Shown here one piece after another: positions 4,552 to 6,643 of a DNA stretch of 6,643 bases. The stretch is from Candidatus Kapaibacterium sp. GTDB taxonomy: Bacteria > Bacteroidota > Ignavibacteria > Kapaibacteriales > UBA961. The translations under genes and the position numbers were made by a program. The stretch covers positions 1 to 6,643 of the forward strand of contig JALRFC010000102.1 in NCBI GenBank assembly GCA_023253875.1. Direction: 5' to 3'. The stretch's first letter is position 1. Every line of letters starts with the position of its first letter. The notes under the pieces were generated by a model, which was given only the letters and a program-made list of their open reading frames with translations, ran no database searches and had not been told where the DNA came from.

Positions 4552-6643
4552 ATGAGAATGAATAGTGGTGTACGAATTCTCGTCTTGCTGATTGGTTTCA
4601 CATTAAGCTTCTTTGATGCATATGCCCAATCTCACAGACAAAATTTTCCCGAAATAGCAAAGAAGTTTCCTGCCCCCGAAGCCGTATTGAATAATTCTGC
4701 TCAAGGCAAGGATTTCTGGTTTGCAATTCCTATGAATGATAATGCATCAGCCCCACTGAATGCAATTGAGATCTATGTGACAGGAAGCACAAATACTGTT
4801 GTCACATTGGAAGTGCCCGGACAAGGATTTAGTCGTAAAAAGACACTAAAAGCACTTGATGTTGTTACATTTAGTACTCGAGATGGTTCTGTTTCTTCAG
4901 GCTGGGAACTCACTTCAAGTGAAATACCCGATAATATGGGTATTCATGTATTTGCCAATGCTCCAATCTCAGTATATGTTCTCAATGCAAAACCTGTTAC
5001 TTCAGAAGGGTATTTAGCTCTCCCAACAAGTGTATGGGGCACAGAATATATTCACTGTAGTTATTATGATTTCTTGGAATTCGGCAAATGGGCAACCGGC
5101 TTTACTGTCATTGCTTCCGAAGATGATACCGAAATAACTATTTTTCTACGAGGAAGAGGTGGAAATGCTCCTGGTGCAAAAACTGTCAAAGGTAATCGTT
5201 TGGGTAAGACCATCAAAGCGACATTGATGAAAGGGCAAGTATTTAATGTGAAAGGTGAAGCCACCACTCGTGGTGTATTTGATATGACCGGAACTAAAAT
5301 CACTTCCAATAAGCCCATTGGTTTAGTTTCCTATGTTGAACGTGTGATGATTCCAGCTACGAATGTCAATGGTCGAGATCATATCTGCGAAATGCTTCCG
5401 CCCGTGCAAGCATGGGGAAAAAGATATGTCACAGTTGAATACAAGCGTGACAATAAAGGTGACTTTTTTAGGATTGTAGCATCGCAAAATCAAACGCGTT
5501 GGAAGATGAAATACTATGATAAGGTAACAGGAGATTTGCTTGGCCAAAGAGAAGGAATATTGAATGCAGGCGAATTTTTTGAAGACTTTAATCAATATGT
5601 TGGTCGTGGATTGGTAGAAGGATTTCGTGGTACTTCCGTGTGGGAAGCTGATAAGCCAATTTTCGTCATGCAATATTCCTACTCAGCGAACTGGGACATG
5701 GGTGATGAATTTGATCCATTCATGATTATTGTGACGCCACAAGAACAATATATTCAGGCAACTGTTTTTCAATCTCCTGCGAATAGTGCTTTCAGTACGA
5801 ATTGGTTTAATATTATAGCCGAAGGTGATCCGAATGATCCAGAACAAAAGAAACTGAAATCAGTCACTCTTGATGGAAAGCCAATTTGGATTGGTAAGCC
5901 AACATTCCTTGCAAATCGAATTCCGGGAACCAATTTATATTGGCAAAATGTCAATGTGAATCCAGGACCACATAGAGTTGCGAGTCAAACCCGATTTGGC
6001 GGATATATTTATGGATTCAGTTCATTTGATTCTTATGGATGGCCAGCAGCGATGGCCATCAGAAAATTGGATGAAGTGGATACTTTGCCACCGGTTTTGA
6101 CATTTGAAAAAGAATGTGGTGATTTCACCTATACTGCAACAGAAGTACGAACATTTGGTCCGCCACCTGATACAGCACAGGTTGATCAAGGTATAGCAAC
6201 AATTGAAATGATTGATTCAATCTCATATAATTATGATTTGAAGTTTTTGACTGCGGATAGAATTGTCGTAGATCCGAAGGTCAAAGAATTCAAGTTTGAG
6301 TTCAAGGTAAAAGACAAGACAAAAGATGCATTTGCGATCTTTGTTGTCATGGACAGAGCCGGAAATTATACAATTGACAGTGTGAAATATGTGGTGGACA
6401 AACTTGCACTCAATCCCGATCCTGTGAACTTTGGAAAAGTGCGCTTGGGTACGACTAAAGAAATGAAAGTACAGCTCAAGAATGAAAGTGCAAATGAAAT
6501 CACATTGAAAGAATTAAAAACACGTTTCGGATTGGTCTATACAATAGTCAGTGCGGATACCACGCCATTGAAAGCAGGTGAGATTCGTGAGATAACAATT
6601 GCTTATACACCTGATCGTGAAATACCGGATGAAAAAACATTTG
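4552..6643 (+). CDS. Large secreted protein with IgGFc-binding-like region and ASH/choice-of-anchor D domain (3' end outside window)
   Basis: The frame has no stop from 4552 to the window end: 697 codons plus one base. Residues 1-25 are a signal peptide (hydrophobic core VLLIGFTLSFF, cleavage near AYA|Q). Residues 50-140 are beta-rich (GKDFWFAIPMN). About 140-490 matches the IgGFc-binding N-terminal family by eye: ALPTSVWGTEY (156-166), GFTVIASEDDTEITI (183-197), MTGTKITSNKPIGLVSYVE (245-263), HICEMLPPVQAWGKRYV (277-293), GGYIYGFSSFDSYGWP (483-498). Residues 510-615 look like an Ig-like beta-sandwich (DTLPPVLTFE ... FVVMDRAGNYTID). From about 618, NPDPVNFGKVRLGTTKEMKV begins an ASPM/SPD-2/Hydin-type repeat, usually followed by more copies. 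Only three cysteines occur (169, 279, 522). By family knowledge such proteins are extracellular and adhesive. A type IX secretion C-terminal signal would be expected beyond the window (inference). Starts GTG 4549, ATG 4552 and ATG 4558 are all possible. AGAGAG at 4544-4549 is better spaced for 4558. Confidence 0.88.
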   Translation, partial: MRMNSGVRILVLLIGFTLSFFDAYAQSHRQNFPEIAKKFPAPEAVLNNSAQGKDFWFAIPMNDNASAPLNAIEIYVTGSTNTVVTLEVPGQGFSRKKTLKALDVVTFSTRDGSVSSGWELTSSEIPDNMGIHVFANAPISVYVLNAKPVTSEGYLALPTSVWGTEYIHCSYYDFLEFGKWATGFTVIASEDDTEITIFLRGRGGNAPGAKTVKGNRLGKTIKATLMKGQVFNVKGEATTRGVFDMTGTKITSNKPIGLVSYVERVMIPATNVNGRDHICEMLPPVQAWGKRYVTVEYKRDNKGDFFRIVASQNQTRWKMKYYDKVTGDLLGQREGILNAGEFFEDFNQYVGRGLVEGFRGTSVWEADKPIFVMQYSYSANWDMGDEFDPFMIIVTPQEQYIQATVFQSPANSAFSTNWFNIIAEGDPNDPEQKKLKSVTLDGKPIWIGKPTFLANRIPGTNLYWQNVNVNPGPHRVASQTRFGGYIYGFSSFDSYGWPAAMAIRKLDEVDTLPPVLTFEKECGDFTYTATEVRTFGPPPDTAQVDQGIATIEMIDSISYNYDLKFLTADRIVVDPKVKEFKFEFKVKDKTKDAFAIFVVMDRAGNYTIDSVKYVVDKLALNPDPVNFGKVRLGTTKEMKVQLKNESANEITLKELKTRFGLVYTIVSADTTPLKAGEIREITIAYTPDREIPDEKTF

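Noticed and set aside
5323..5673. Minus-strand 116-codon open frame opposite the IgGFc-binding-like region
   Set aside because: The plus strand here encodes conserved family motifs, and the minus-strand product shows nothing recognisable.

Overview
The window is AT-rich bacterial DNA that appears to come from the Bacteroidota/Chlorobiota (FCB) group. The indications are an OmpA-type protein carrying a VWA domain, a large secreted IgGFc-binding-like protein followed by an ASPM/SPD-2/Hydin-type (choice-of-anchor D) domain, an outer-membrane beta-barrel C-terminus, scarce Shine-Dalgarno sequences and a TAnnTTTG-like promoter box. The uncultured Chlorobi/Kapabacteria-like relatives are my best guess. 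No marker gene here fixes the taxon.

Layout. (1) Bases 1-450 are the 3' end of a probable outer-membrane protein, followed by a good intrinsic terminator at 474-511. (2) Bases 530-2790 hold a two-gene unit with a 2-nt gap. The first gene is a secreted or periplasmic VWA plus OmpA C-terminal (peptidoglycan-binding) protein. The second is a XerC/XerD-like tyrosine recombinase in which four of six catalytic positions appear to be replaced. (3) Bases 2794-3570, minus strand, encode an unrecognised exported protein of about 258 residues. It ends 3 nt from the recombinase stop and starts 3 nt from the panC start. (4) Bases 3574-4437 are panC, pantothenate synthetase, the only clear housekeeping enzyme. 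(5) Bases 4438-4551 are non-coding and hold at most a weak promoter. (6) From 4552 to the window edge runs the first 697 codons of a large secreted protein with an IgGFc-binding-like region and an ASH-type domain, cut by the window end.

Four of the six genes appear to encode envelope or exported proteins. The common theme is cell-surface biology, with a vitamin B5/CoA biosynthesis gene between them. I see no tRNA, rRNA, CRISPR array, insertion sequence or defence system. The most unusual items are the degenerate recombinase coupled to the VWA-OmpA gene, and the very compact minus-strand gene whose control signals must lie inside its neighbours.
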